Positions 16,131-25,180 of a DNA stretch of 64,000 nucleotides are shown one piece after another. The stretch comes from Flavobacterium cutihirudinis. Its GTDB lineage: Bacteria; Bacteroidota; Bacteroidia; Flavobacteriales; Flavobacteriaceae. The position numbers were made by a program, and so were the translations under genes. Within the stretch, counting starts at the first letter, position 1. Each line of letters starts with the position of its first letter. The notes beneath the pieces were generated by a model, which did not search any database, was not told the DNA's origin, and worked only from the letters and a program-made list of their open reading frames with translations. The stretch spans positions 1 through 64,000 of the forward strand of contig NZ_QRDQ01000008.1 of the NCBI RefSeq assembly GCF_003385895.1, in the 5' to 3' direction.

Positions 16131-17591
16131 ATGAAAAAGTCAATCAAACCAATCGCCCTCTGTGCACTCTTGTTTCTATTTACCATAGCAACTTTTGCAC
16201 AAAACAAAAGCAAAGAAATCGAGCAACTCTTAAGTAAATACAACGAATACGGACAATTTAATGGTTCGGCTTTGGTTGCAGAGAACGGAAAAGTTATCTT
16301 TAAAAAAGGTTTTGGCTCTGCTAATTTCGAATGGAATATTCCTAATCAGCCCGATACAAAATTTAGATTAGGATCAATTTCCAAACAATTCACTGCCCTT
16401 TTAATTGTAAAATTAGCCGAAGAAGGAAAACTAAAACTTGATGTTCCAATCACTACTTATTTACCGGATTATCCCAAAGAAAATGGCAACAAGATAACAA
16501 CTCATCATTTGCTGACACATACTTCCGGAATTCCAAATTACACATCGTCACCTAACTTTTTTAAAGATAAAAGCCGAAATCCTTACACTCCAGAAGAATT
16601 TGTAAAAACTTTTTCAAGTCTTCCCCTTGAATTTACTCCAGGAGAAAAATTCAATTACAGCAATTCCGGCTACTTTTTACTAGGCTATATTATCGAAAAA
16701 GTTACAGGCAAAACCTACGAGCAAAATTTACAGGAAGTTATTTTCACACCTTTAAAAATGCAAAATTCAGGTTATGATCATTCTGATCTGATAACAAAAA
16801 ACAGAGCGGCTGGTTATGAAAAAAACGGAAAAGAGATAGTAAATGCAGCATATCTTGATATGAGTATTCCTTATGCAGCGGGATCTTTGTACTCAACGGT
16901 AGAGGATTTATATTTGTGGGATCAGGCACTTTATACTAATAAATTGCTTTCAGAAAAATCAATGGAATCTTTATTTAAACCATATATAAGTGCGGGACGA
17001 GCGTTCTACGGTTATGGCTGGTTTGTTGAAGATTTTGATAATGGTGATAAAGGAAAACTTAAAGTTGTTGGACATGGCGGCGGAATTAATGGATTTAATA
17101 CCATTATTTCACGAATCCCTGCTGATAAAAATCTTATTGTAATTTTAAACAATACAGGCGGTACGGTTTTAGGCGAGATGAACGATGCTATTCGTGCTAT
17201 ATTATATAATAAACCATTTAATCAGCCTAAAAAATCGTTGGCTTTAGATTTATTGGATGTTTATGTCGCAAAAGGCGCTGTGGCGGGAACAGAAATGTAT
17301 AAAAAATTAAAAAACGACCCAAATTATGCCATTAAAGAAGGCGACATAAACAGAGTTGGATATCAATTATTGCAATCTGGAAAAAAGAAAGAGGCAATTG
17401 AAGTTTTCAAAATAAATGTTGAAACTTTTCCAAAATCAGGAAATGTCTATGATAGTTTGGGCGAAGCATATTTAGCCGACGGAGATAAAAAATTAGCAAT
17501 CGCAAATTACTCCAAATCGGTTGAACTTGATCCATCGAATGAAGGCGGTAAAAAAGTATTAGAAGAAATTACGAAACAACAAACCAAGTAA
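16131..17591 (+). CDS. Secreted beta-lactamase-family serine hydrolase with TPR tail
   Basis: The 486-residue protein starts with a signal peptide (about 1-23). It has the class C beta-lactamase/penicillin-binding-protein motifs: SxxK at S82-K85 (SISK), YSN at 176-178 and HGG at 315-317. The last 90 residues form about two TPR units. Such proteins act in the periplasm as peptidases or esterases on peptidoglycan or D-amino-acid peptides; true beta-lactamase activity is not implied. It is followed by a clear terminator. Confidence 0.9.
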   Translation: MKKSIKPIALCALLFLFTIATFAQNKSKEIEQLLSKYNEYGQFNGSALVAENGKVIFKKGFGSANFEWNIPNQPDTKFRLGSISKQFTALLIVKLAEEGKLKLDVPITTYLPDYPKENGNKITTHHLLTHTSGIPNYTSSPNFFKDKSRNPYTPEEFVKTFSSLPLEFTPGEKFNYSNSGYFLLGYIIEKVTGKTYEQNLQEVIFTPLKMQNSGYDHSDLITKNRAAGYEKNGKEIVNAAYLDMSIPYAAGSLYSTVEDLYLWDQALYTNKLLSEKSMESLFKPYISAGRAFYGYGWFVEDFDNGDKGKLKVVGHGGGINGFNTIISRIPADKNLIVILNNTGGTVLGEMNDAIRAILYNKPFNQPKKSLALDLLDVYVAKGAVAGTEMYKKLKNDPNYAIKEGDINRVGYQLLQSGKKKEAIEVFKINVETFPKSGNVYDSLGEAYLADGDKKLAIANYSKSVELDPSNEGGKKVLEEITKQQTK

Positions 17592-17615
17592 TTTTATATC
17601 ATTTCTTAAAAAGAA

Positions 17616-17657
17616 CAAACTCCTACAAAGCAGTTTTAAAACTGTTTTATAGGAGTT
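17616..17657 (+). terminator. Intrinsic terminator after the serine hydrolase
   Basis: A long, slightly imperfect stem pairs aaactcctacaaagcagttt (17616-17635) with aaactgttttataggagttt (17638-17657), followed by TTGTTAT. It lies 25 bases after the stop codon. Confidence 0.75.
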
Positions 17658-17741
17658 TTTGTTATAACTTGGAACATTCAAATTCGGTGATTTATCATAA
17701 AAAATACTATTTTAGCCTTCCCAAAAACAACCGAATAACCT

Positions 17742-18191
17742 ATGAAAAATCTAAAAAAGTACAGTCTTCTGACTGCATTCTTCTGTTTGTTTATTTCTTC
17801 GAAATGCTTATCTCAAAACAATCCGCCACCGCCGGCAATGCCAACACAGCAAAACAAGATTATTGTAGACAAAATTGTCGAAGCGGCGCATTACAAAGCT
17901 TATGTAATTGATTTTTGTTTAGCTAAAATTAATGAGGCTTCCGCCAAAGAAGGCTGGAACGACCAAAAAGCAATGGAAATTACTGAAAGTATCAACTATA
18001 AAAATTTTAGAGATGCGATTTATAATTCTTTCGCTTTCTATGATGAAGTTGAATTGGAAACGCTTTTAAAAGCTTACGAAAAAGATACCGCTTATCAAAC
18101 CAAAAATGTTATGATTGCCAATAAAGCACTTGCTAATAATCTAAACATTTTTGCAAATGATATTGTTTTAGGAAAGTATATTTCTAAGTAA
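17742..18191 (+). CDS. Small secreted protein of unknown function
   Basis: The 149-residue protein has a signal peptide (about 1-25, ending LSQ), a short Pro-rich segment (NNPPPPAMP), then a mainly helical domain with conserved-looking aromatic residues (NFRDAIYNSFAFYDEVELETLL). I do not recognise the family. The start at 17742 is chosen because it gives the signal peptide; a longer frame-shifted reading in another frame is not credible. Confidence 0.75.
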   Translation: MKNLKKYSLLTAFFCLFISSKCLSQNNPPPPAMPTQQNKIIVDKIVEAAHYKAYVIDFCLAKINEASAKEGWNDQKAMEITESINYKNFRDAIYNSFAFYDEVELETLLKAYEKDTAYQTKNVMIANKALANNLNIFANDIVLGKYISK

Positions 18192-18214
18192 AAGATTCAA
18201 AGTTGCAAAGTAAC

Positions 18215-18255
18215 AAAGGTTCAAAGGCTTTACTAACTAAATCCTTTGAACCTTT
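18215..18255 (+). terminator. Intrinsic terminator
   Basis: A 13-bp perfect stem (18215-18227 with 18243-18255, aaaggttcaaagg) is followed by ATTTTTATT on the plus strand, 23 bases after the stop of the small secreted protein gene. Confidence 0.78.
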
Positions 18256-18301
18256 ATTTTTATTGTGCTTCAACTTGAAACCTGAAACATTAAACTTGAA
18301 A

Positions 18302-20689
18302 CTATTTTTTAGGTTTCAAAACCAATTTCGTTGACGTTTTTACAATCTCTTCTTTATTCAATTTCATTTTTCTGAATTTACCTTCATTATACATCACAGC
18401 CTGATCACTGTAATGTTTGCTAAACGGATTTCCTGATTGTCCTGTCGGAATAATACTCCAACTGTTTTCAATATCAGAGAAATCAACAATTCTTCTAGTT
18501 GAAGGTCCGCCTTTTACGTAATATTTTCCTTCTTCGTTAAAGCCGAAGAACAAATTATTAATTACTTCATTTGAACCCGGTGATTCATAAGGCCCAACAT
18601 TAAATAATTTACGCAACGCTGCAATTTTCCCTAACGGATGTTCGTGTTCAACAGTGTGAACTTTGCCCCAATTCCAATCAGTAATTTTATCTCCTAATTG
18701 CTTTTGAAGCGATGCAACGGCTTCATGAAATGATTTTGAAACAATAATTGTTCTTGTTTCTTTTATATTTTTTGTTTTGATATCATCCCACCAAACCGAA
18801 TTTTCATTAGCAACTTGTCTGGCAATAACTTGTTTCCCGATATGCGTTCCTAAAAACAAATCGAAATTGTCTTTTCCTAATTCGTCTTCAAATGTATTTT
18901 TCATATAAAGGTAAATCCATTTGTTGTAAATCGTTGGTGCAACATCTTCAAGATTTGTTGTGCCTTTCCATGATTTTAAAACTTCCAGAACTTGTTTTTC
19001 TTCTGCTGAAAGTTTTTCACTATTCAAACTTAAAATCAAATTTTGAACTGTTACCGGAGCAGTTGGTGAAGTATTATCATAAATCATTTTACTGATTGCT
19101 TCTTTATCCCAATCTGCTTTCGCATCCATCAAACTCGAAATTCTTTTGGCGCGATCTTCCGGTAAATAATAACCCGGATACAAAAATCCATCAATTGCTT
19201 CCGGCTGATTGTTAGCCGAATAAACATAACCCCACTTCGGATTTTCTGAAGATGGATTTTTCGAAAAATCCAAATATTCTCTAATATCGTCTTTTCCGCT
19301 TGCACCGTCCAAAATCAAAAAGGTATTTACACCTTTATCATGCTTATACAATTTTCCCGTTGCCCACCAAGCCACATTTCCTTTTGCATCGCCATACATT
19401 ACATTTAATCCCGGCGCGGCTACTAGTTGAACTGCTTTTCTAAAATCATCCTTACTTTTAGCATGCGAAAGTCCGTAAACAGCATCCAAAATCTGAATAG
19501 GTTCTCTGGTATATGTCCACGACATCGCAATTGGATTCTTTTTATCCAAACGCTCTAAAACATCATTCATAATTGGTCCGTGTCGACTTGATTTTATTGT
19601 CATTACAACATCAGAAGTATCTTTAACTTTGATTGTCTTTTTTCTAACTTCATAAGTTGCAAAACCCGTTGGAGTCTGATATTGATTCGCATCTTCCGGC
19701 TTGTTCTTTTCCTGATAAAAATCGATATCATCATTTTCAAACATTGTTAAACCATAAGCATACTCACGATTGTGCGCCAAAAGCGGAAACGGAGTTCCAG
19801 CCAAATAACAACCATATAATTCATGTTGCGGCGTTACAATATGTGCTTCATACCAAGTTGCGGGTTGCGAAAAACCAATATGCGGATCATTTGCAAAAAT
19901 CACTTTTCCGCTTTTTGTTTTGTGTGGTCCGGCAACCCAACTATTACTACCAATAAATGGCGGAATTGGTGATTTATCTAATAAAGCCGCAACCGATTTT
20001 GAGATCTCGGTATATTCTGCAATATCTTCTTTTGAACTTTTAAGCTGCGTGGTATTGAATTCTCCGTTTATTCCAAGATCCTTCAAATATTCAACTCCAT
20101 ATTTACTGCGAATTTCGGTTAATAATGGATCCGTTTTTTGAGCCATTGCAAAACTGAAAGACATATAACCAAAGATGTTATAAACGTCTTTTATAGTAAA
20201 TTTTTCCTTTTTCACACCAACAAGCGTAAACTCAATTGGCGTTACACCTTCTTCCAAATATTGGTTTATTCCGTCAAGATAAGCCTGAGTCAATTGATAA
20301 CTTTCACTATTTTTATCTAATTTGGCAATGGCTTTCGCCGAAGCTTCTTCGATACCAATTCCAGAGAAAAATTTATCATTTTTAAGCGCAACAGATCCAA
20401 AGATTTCAGATAATCTTCCCGGCGCAATTCTGCGAAGCAATTCCATTTGCCACAATCTTTCTTGTGCATGAACGTAGCCAAGCGCCGTCATGGCATCTTT
20501 TTCAGAATCGGCATAAATATGAGGAACTCCAAATTCATCAAAATAAACTGTAGTCTCTTTTTGGAGATTTTTCAATTGAAGTTCGCCCTCATATTTAGGT
20601 TTCAAATGAAAAATATAGGCAAACAAAGCGATTGCAAGAACCACAATAAGCAATACTAAAACCAGCAGAAATTTTTTAAATCTTCTCAT
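18302..20689 (-). CDS. Penicillin acylase family protein (Ntn hydrolase)
   Basis: With the start at 20689 the protein is 795 residues, beginning MRRFKKF with a single membrane or signal helix; the alternative in-frame start 48 bases upstream adds a non-conserved 16-residue tail before the signal, so it was not used. The catalytic Ser, freed by autocleavage, is the first Ser of SNSW (S248), followed by the family segment FANDPHIGF. Members cleave amide bonds of penicillins, acyl-homoserine lactones or other acyl amides in the periplasm; the substrate is not predictable here. Length matches the family. Confidence 0.93.
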   Translation of the reverse strand: MRRFKKFLLVLVLLIVVLAIALFAYIFHLKPKYEGELQLKNLQKETTVYFDEFGVPHIYADSEKDAMTALGYVHAQERLWQMELLRRIAPGRLSEIFGSVALKNDKFFSGIGIEEASAKAIAKLDKNSESYQLTQAYLDGINQYLEEGVTPIEFTLVGVKKEKFTIKDVYNIFGYMSFSFAMAQKTDPLLTEIRSKYGVEYLKDLGINGEFNTTQLKSSKEDIAEYTEISKSVAALLDKSPIPPFIGSNSWVAGPHKTKSGKVIFANDPHIGFSQPATWYEAHIVTPQHELYGCYLAGTPFPLLAHNREYAYGLTMFENDDIDFYQEKNKPEDANQYQTPTGFATYEVRKKTIKVKDTSDVVMTIKSSRHGPIMNDVLERLDKKNPIAMSWTYTREPIQILDAVYGLSHAKSKDDFRKAVQLVAAPGLNVMYGDAKGNVAWWATGKLYKHDKGVNTFLILDGASGKDDIREYLDFSKNPSSENPKWGYVYSANNQPEAIDGFLYPGYYLPEDRAKRISSLMDAKADWDKEAISKMIYDNTSPTAPVTVQNLILSLNSEKLSAEEKQVLEVLKSWKGTTNLEDVAPTIYNKWIYLYMKNTFEDELGKDNFDLFLGTHIGKQVIARQVANENSVWWDDIKTKNIKETRTIIVSKSFHEAVASLQKQLGDKITDWNWGKVHTVEHEHPLGKIAALRKLFNVGPYESPGSNEVINNLFFGFNEEGKYYVKGGPSTRRIVDFSDIENSWSIIPTGQSGNPFSKHYSDQAVMYNEGKFRKMKLNKEEIVKTSTKLVLKPKK

Positions 20690-20806
20690 ATTTTGCAAAA
20701 ATCTAGATAAATAAGGTTTGTAAAATGATGTAACCAAAAGAAAGAATAATGTAATATTTCCTCTTTTTAAAAGTCTAAATTTATGTATTTAAAATTAATA
20801 CTATAA

Positions 20807-22363
20807 ATGTCTATCTATAAAAAAATAGCGATTGGAGTAATTTCCTTGTTTGTAATTGTAGTTCTAATCAATATTGGGCTGAATTATTGGATTAAGAAAC
20901 AACTTCCAATTATTATTCACGAGAAAAACAAAACCGCTTACAATATCAATTATGAAAAAATTGAAGTATCGCTTTTTTCTCGAAATATCTACGCTCAAAC
21001 ATTATTGGTGAATCCGAAAAACGAACCAAAAGACAGCAAAAATGGACTTTTTTCTAAAATTGAATCGATTACTATTGAGCATTTTAACATTTGGGATTTA
21101 GCTTTTCGCGATATTATTCAGGCAGAAAGCATTATTATAAACAAACCACGTGTCATTTTATATAAAAAAGGCGAAAAACTCCTAAACAATAGTAAAAGTA
21201 TAAGAAGTGAAATTGTAGAACCTTTTCGCAAAATTATTGCTGTTTCAAATATTTATTTAAATGATGGAACAGTTGATGTTGTTTCTTTGGACACTGAAAA
21301 ACCCATTTTCAGCATTAAAAAGATCATCCTAAAGTTAGAAGGAATCCTCATAACTGATGCCACTTTAAAAGAAAAAATTCCGCTTCATTATGAAAAATAT
21401 GCTTTAATATGCGACAGTTTATTTTACCGCCCGAATGCTTTTTATCATATAAATATTGGCAAAATAAGCACCGAAAAGAATTTTCTCAAAATCAATAATT
21501 TCTCAAATCTTCCACAATTCAGCAGAAAGGATTTTGTGAAACGTCTGGAAAAAGAAAAAGATATTTACACCCTGAAATTTGATTCGGCTCAAGTTGCAAA
21601 AATGGATTGGGGTTTCAAAAATGATCGTTTTTTCTTTAAAGCAAATTCGCTTGTAATCAATCATTTTGACGCCAATATTTATCGCGGTAAAATGCCAAAA
21701 GATGATTTGAGTAAAAAATACCTTTACAATCATTTACTGAGAAACATCAAATTTCCGCTTCAAATTGACACTTTACAAGTTTTGAAATCGAAATTGGTTT
21801 ACGAAGAAGAAATGGACTTCTCAAAAGGCCCGGGCGTTTTAAATTTTGACAAATTCAATTTGCAGGCAACCAATCTTCGAAGTGGTTTTGGGTTAAAAAA
21901 AACCAATGATGTAAAGATCAAAGTGAAATGTATTTTCATGAAAAATTCACCGCTAGATGTCGATTGGAGTTTTAATGTTCTGGATAAAAATGACGGTTTT
22001 CATATTCAGGGCGTAATCTCAAATTTTGATGTCAGAGCAATGGGCCAATTCAGCAAACCCTACATGAACGCATCGTTTACCGGCGTTTTCAATAAATATC
22101 GTTTTAATTTCTACGGAAATGATAATGTTTCAAAAGGAAATGCTTCTCTAGATTATGATGATCTGAAAGTAAAACTATACAAAAAGAAAGATCCTGAAAA
22201 AGAAGCCAAACTAAAATCAGCAATTGCTAATTTACTAGTGAAAAACGACTCAAAAGACAAGGCCAAAACCGCTGATGTTGAAGTAGAAAGAATTCAGGAA
22301 AAATCATTTTACAACTTTTTATGGCGAAGTATTGCTGAATCTTTGAAGAAGATTTTGATATGA
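20807..22363 (+). CDS. AsmA-like membrane-anchored protein
   Basis: The 518-residue protein has one N-terminal membrane helix (about 5-27) and a long beta-rich region with segments such as FSRNIYAQTL, VEVERIQEKSF and SLDYDDLKVKLYKK. The end resembles the C-terminal part of the DUF748/AsmA-like proteins, which are linked to lipid transport between membranes in Gram-negative bacteria. The assignment to that superfamily is tentative; I see the layout, not a diagnostic motif. It diverges from the penicillin acylase gene. Confidence 0.6.
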   Translation: MSIYKKIAIGVISLFVIVVLINIGLNYWIKKQLPIIIHEKNKTAYNINYEKIEVSLFSRNIYAQTLLVNPKNEPKDSKNGLFSKIESITIEHFNIWDLAFRDIIQAESIIINKPRVILYKKGEKLLNNSKSIRSEIVEPFRKIIAVSNIYLNDGTVDVVSLDTEKPIFSIKKIILKLEGILITDATLKEKIPLHYEKYALICDSLFYRPNAFYHINIGKISTEKNFLKINNFSNLPQFSRKDFVKRLEKEKDIYTLKFDSAQVAKMDWGFKNDRFFFKANSLVINHFDANIYRGKMPKDDLSKKYLYNHLLRNIKFPLQIDTLQVLKSKLVYEEEMDFSKGPGVLNFDKFNLQATNLRSGFGLKKTNDVKIKVKCIFMKNSPLDVDWSFNVLDKNDGFHIQGVISNFDVRAMGQFSKPYMNASFTGVFNKYRFNFYGNDNVSKGNASLDYDDLKVKLYKKKDPEKEAKLKSAIANLLVKNDSKDKAKTADVEVERIQEKSFYNFLWRSIAESLKKILI

Positions 22364-22370
22364 TTTTTTC

Positions 22371-22453
22371 GCCACGAATTACACAAATTTCCGCTAATTT
22401 GTATTCTCAGAATTTTTAAAAATTTATTCGTGTTAATTTGTGTAATTCGTGGC
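22371..22453. repeat. GCCACGAATT-type inverted repeat
   Basis: Perfect 19-bp arms, gccacgaattacacaaatt (22371-22389) and its inverse (22435-22453), are separated by 45 bases. The arms share their outer ten bases with the elements at 42101-42189 and 56338-56395. It starts eight bases after the stop of the AsmA-like gene and may also act as a terminator, being followed by A7/T-runs. Confidence 0.8.
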
Positions 22454-22547
22454 AAAAAAATTTACCAACAATTTCAAAACCTGACAATTATCAGGTTTTA
22501 AAAAAAAATATTTTTTTTCATTTGTCGTTACTTTAATCCGAAGAAAA

Positions 22548-24356
22548 ATGACAAAAACCCCTTTACATACTTTCCATATTCCGGTGATGGGACTTGCTTA
22601 TACAATAGACAGTCCAATTCGCGTCGCCCAATATGGAATTTCGTCTGTTATTGCTCTCGCCGATGATGAATTGATCGAGAAGATGCGCAATTTTTACAGC
22701 ACAAAATTTAATATTCCGTATGAAGAAATCACACAAAAATTTCATGACTATCGCGCGGAAAGAATAACTTCTTATTTAAATTTAGTCGATAAAATCGTAA
22801 AAGAGAAATTCGAAAGTTTTAAAACCGAATTAACAGAAAGCAAAACAGCACTAGAAAATTTCATGTCGATGTTGCCTAATACTTCTGACATTAAAAAGGG
22901 ATTTCAGAATTTATTGGACGACGGAATTTCTTTTAAAGAAAACATTCAACATTACATCGAATCCCATCTTTTCCCAGGCGAAATTGATGTGAATATCATG
23001 ACGAAACTGGATAAAGGTAATTTCGTAAAAAACGAACAGCTTCCAATTGAATTTAATGATGCTCACGCCGCTTTAAGAGGTTTTGCAAACAGCAATCTTG
23101 AATCTTCAGTTGTACTTTCTGCCGGAATGAATCCGAGATTGTTTGGTTACTTCGAAAACTTCAAAGATTTTTTTCCGAATGAAAAGAACGAATTGAAAAA
23201 GAAAATCATTTTAAAAGTAAGTGATTTCAGATCGGCGATGATACAGGGAAATTTCCTTGCAAAAAAAGGACTTTGGGTTTCTGAATACCGAATCGAATCA
23301 GGATTAAACTGTGGCGGTCACGCCTTCGCTACTGACGGACTCTTATTAGGCACCATTTTAGAAGAATTCAAGCAGAAAAAAGAACAATTGGTACAATCGG
23401 CTCACGATTTAATGATTAAAGCTTTACAGCTAAAAAATCAGCCTTTCCCAGAAAAACCTTTAGAATTGAAAATTACGGTTCAGGGTGGTGTCGGAACTTC
23501 AGAAGAACATGAATTTTTATTAGATGAATACCAAGTTGATTCTGTCGGTTGGGGTTCTCCTTTTTTATTAGTTCCCGAAGCAACATCAGTAGATCAGGAA
23601 ACAAGAAATTTATTGATGAATGCCAAAGAAGATGATTTTTATTTGAGTAATATTTCGCCTTTGGGAGTTCCGTTTAATACTTTGAAAGGAACAACCAATG
23701 AATTTCTAAAACAAAAAAGAATTCACGAAAACAAAGCCGGAAGTTCATGTCCCAAGAAATTTTTAGCTTTAAGCAAAGAATACGATCCGCATGGAATTTG
23801 TACGGCATCTAAAAAATATCAGGATATAAAACTGGAGGAATTAGACGCTAAAAAAGAAACTTTAACCGTTGATGAATTTGAAAGAAGCAAAACAAAAATT
23901 ACCGAAAAATCATGTTTGTGTGTTGGTTTGGCAAATGCTTCTTATCTTGAAAATGATATCAAAATAAAAGGACAATCACAAGGCGTTGTCATTTGTCCGG
24001 GACCAAATTTAGCTTACTTTGATCAGGAAGTTTCTCTAAAAGAAATGGTTCAACACATTTATCAGGGAAAATCGGTTTTAAGAACGGAGCGTCCTAATTT
24101 ATTTGTAAAGGAATTAAAAATGTATGTTGATTATTTCGGAAACGAAATTGAAACGATTTCAGGAGAAGTAACCGCCATGCAGCTAAAAAAATGGAATTCT
24201 TTCAAAACGAATATTTTAGAAGGAATTGAATATTATCAAAATCTATTTTCATCGACTTTATATTTTAAAAACGACGAAAATAAAATTAAAAATCAGTTCG
24301 ATTTTTATAAAAAGGAATTAAATGCCATTAAGATTCCGACACTGGAATTAGCATAA
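22548..24356 (+). CDS. Conserved-looking 602-residue protein, possible barrel with Cys cluster, function unknown
   Basis: I do not recognise this family. Visible features: an N-terminal MGLAYTIDSPIRVAQYGISS that recalls the first strand of FMN-binding barrels; a middle with SGLNCGGHAF (C255), VQGGVGTSEEHEF (311-323) and DSVGWGSPFLLVPEAT (331-346), glycine-rich loops typical of a TIM barrel such as the glutamate synthase or nitronate monooxygenase type; then five cysteines C401, C418, C456, C458 and C483, in the last third, which could hold an iron-sulfur cluster. No signal peptide. A monocistronic gene closed by a strong terminator. The barrel and cluster ideas are inference. Confidence 0.8.
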   Translation: MTKTPLHTFHIPVMGLAYTIDSPIRVAQYGISSVIALADDELIEKMRNFYSTKFNIPYEEITQKFHDYRAERITSYLNLVDKIVKEKFESFKTELTESKTALENFMSMLPNTSDIKKGFQNLLDDGISFKENIQHYIESHLFPGEIDVNIMTKLDKGNFVKNEQLPIEFNDAHAALRGFANSNLESSVVLSAGMNPRLFGYFENFKDFFPNEKNELKKKIILKVSDFRSAMIQGNFLAKKGLWVSEYRIESGLNCGGHAFATDGLLLGTILEEFKQKKEQLVQSAHDLMIKALQLKNQPFPEKPLELKITVQGGVGTSEEHEFLLDEYQVDSVGWGSPFLLVPEATSVDQETRNLLMNAKEDDFYLSNISPLGVPFNTLKGTTNEFLKQKRIHENKAGSSCPKKFLALSKEYDPHGICTASKKYQDIKLEELDAKKETLTVDEFERSKTKITEKSCLCVGLANASYLENDIKIKGQSQGVVICPGPNLAYFDQEVSLKEMVQHIYQGKSVLRTERPNLFVKELKMYVDYFGNEIETISGEVTAMQLKKWNSFKTNILEGIEYYQNLFSSTLYFKNDENKIKNQFDFYKKELNAIKIPTLELA

Positions 24357-24361
24357 AGCAA

Positions 24362-24392
24362 AACGCCGATTTAGAAAATCTAAATCGGCGTT
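24362..24392. terminator. Intrinsic terminator between convergent genes
   Basis: A 13-bp perfect stem (24362-24374 with 24380-24392; aacgccgatttag) around a 5-base loop, then CTTTTATTT. It follows the 602-residue gene by 5 bases and faces the glycine-zipper lipoprotein gene from the other side. Confidence 0.85.
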
Positions 24393-24415
24393 CTTTTATT
24401 TATAGTTTTCAGAAC

Positions 24416-24847
24416 CTATTCTTTCTTTTTGTTCTTACTGTCAATAACAGCTCCCGTCCCCGTTCCTACTGCAGCTCCAGCTAGACCTCCAATAATTGCA
24501 CCTTCACCTTTTTTCTTACTGACAATTGCTCCTGTTGCCGCACCAACTCCGGCACCAATAACAGCACCTTTAGCAGTTGCACTCCAACCTTTCTTTTTTG
24601 TAGTTGTTGTGCTCGCGGTCGATGTCCCGTCTTGTTGATGTACTACAACAACTTTTTGGGATTCTGTTTTTTGCTCTTCCTTAATCTTAGCCATTTCAGT
24701 TTTCATCGAATCGATGACACGTTGTTTGCTAATTTCAACCTTCATTGAATCAATACTGGCTTGTTTGGCTTTATTAATATTGTCCTTGCTCTGATTTTGA
24801 CAAGAACCTAATAACATAACTGCAAATAAAATATATAAGCCTTTCAT
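24416..24847 (-). CDS. Glycine-zipper lipoprotein
   Basis: The 143-residue protein has a lipobox with C16 (LLGSC), a charged helical stretch with two DSMKxE repeats (about 33-60), a Ser/Thr linker, and a C-terminal glycine zipper (AVIGAGVGAATGAIV..., IIGGLAGAAVGTGTGAVI, about 94-136). Glycine-zipper domains insert in or line the outer membrane. The specific function is unknown. The zipper domain and Lys-rich tail resemble YMGG-type family members. Confidence 0.85.
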   Translation of the reverse strand: MKGLYILFAVMLLGSCQNQSKDNINKAKQASIDSMKVEISKQRVIDSMKTEMAKIKEEQKTESQKVVVVHQQDGTSTASTTTTKKKGWSATAKGAVIGAGVGAATGAIVSKKKGEGAIIGGLAGAAVGTGTGAVIDSKNKKKE

Positions 24848-25180
24848 GATTGTAGTTTTTAATAATTATACACTACAAAATACGGAATATCTGCCATAAT
24901 GTTTATTACAGAATTTTTTGGAAAGTTTATAAGATTAGAAGATTTTGATTTTTTCTCGCAAAATTTTTATTTACGTCGAATGTTTTAATCTCGCAAAGTC
25001 GCTAAGACGCAAAGTTTAAATTGCCACAGATTAAATAATTAAAATGTAATAAAAAAAGTTCCCGCAGATTCTGCAGATTTAGGGGATTATTCTTTGAGAA
25101 GCTTTATCAAAAAATTTGCAAAATCTGCAAAATCTGCGGGAAACAAAAAAATGCGTACCGTTATTCTTTTAAGTAGAATC
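24848..25180. repeat. Intergenic region with several repeat fragments and an inverted repeat
   Basis: No gene is visible. It holds a ctcgcaaagtcgctaagacg copy (about 24988-25012, related to 752-780), a gccacagatt fragment (about 25022), and an imperfect inverted repeat: ttcccgcagattctgcagat (from 25059) against aaaatctgcgggaa (ending about 25142). These match short repeat families seen elsewhere in the window. Confidence 0.65.

Noticed and set aside
17669..17911. 80-codon frame overlapping the start of the small secreted protein gene
   Set aside because: It is in another frame over the signal peptide of the 149-residue protein and has no coding signature.
20690..20737. Longer start for the penicillin acylase gene
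   Set aside because: It would place 16 residues before a basic and hydrophobic signal sequence; MRRFKKF at 20689 is the natural start.
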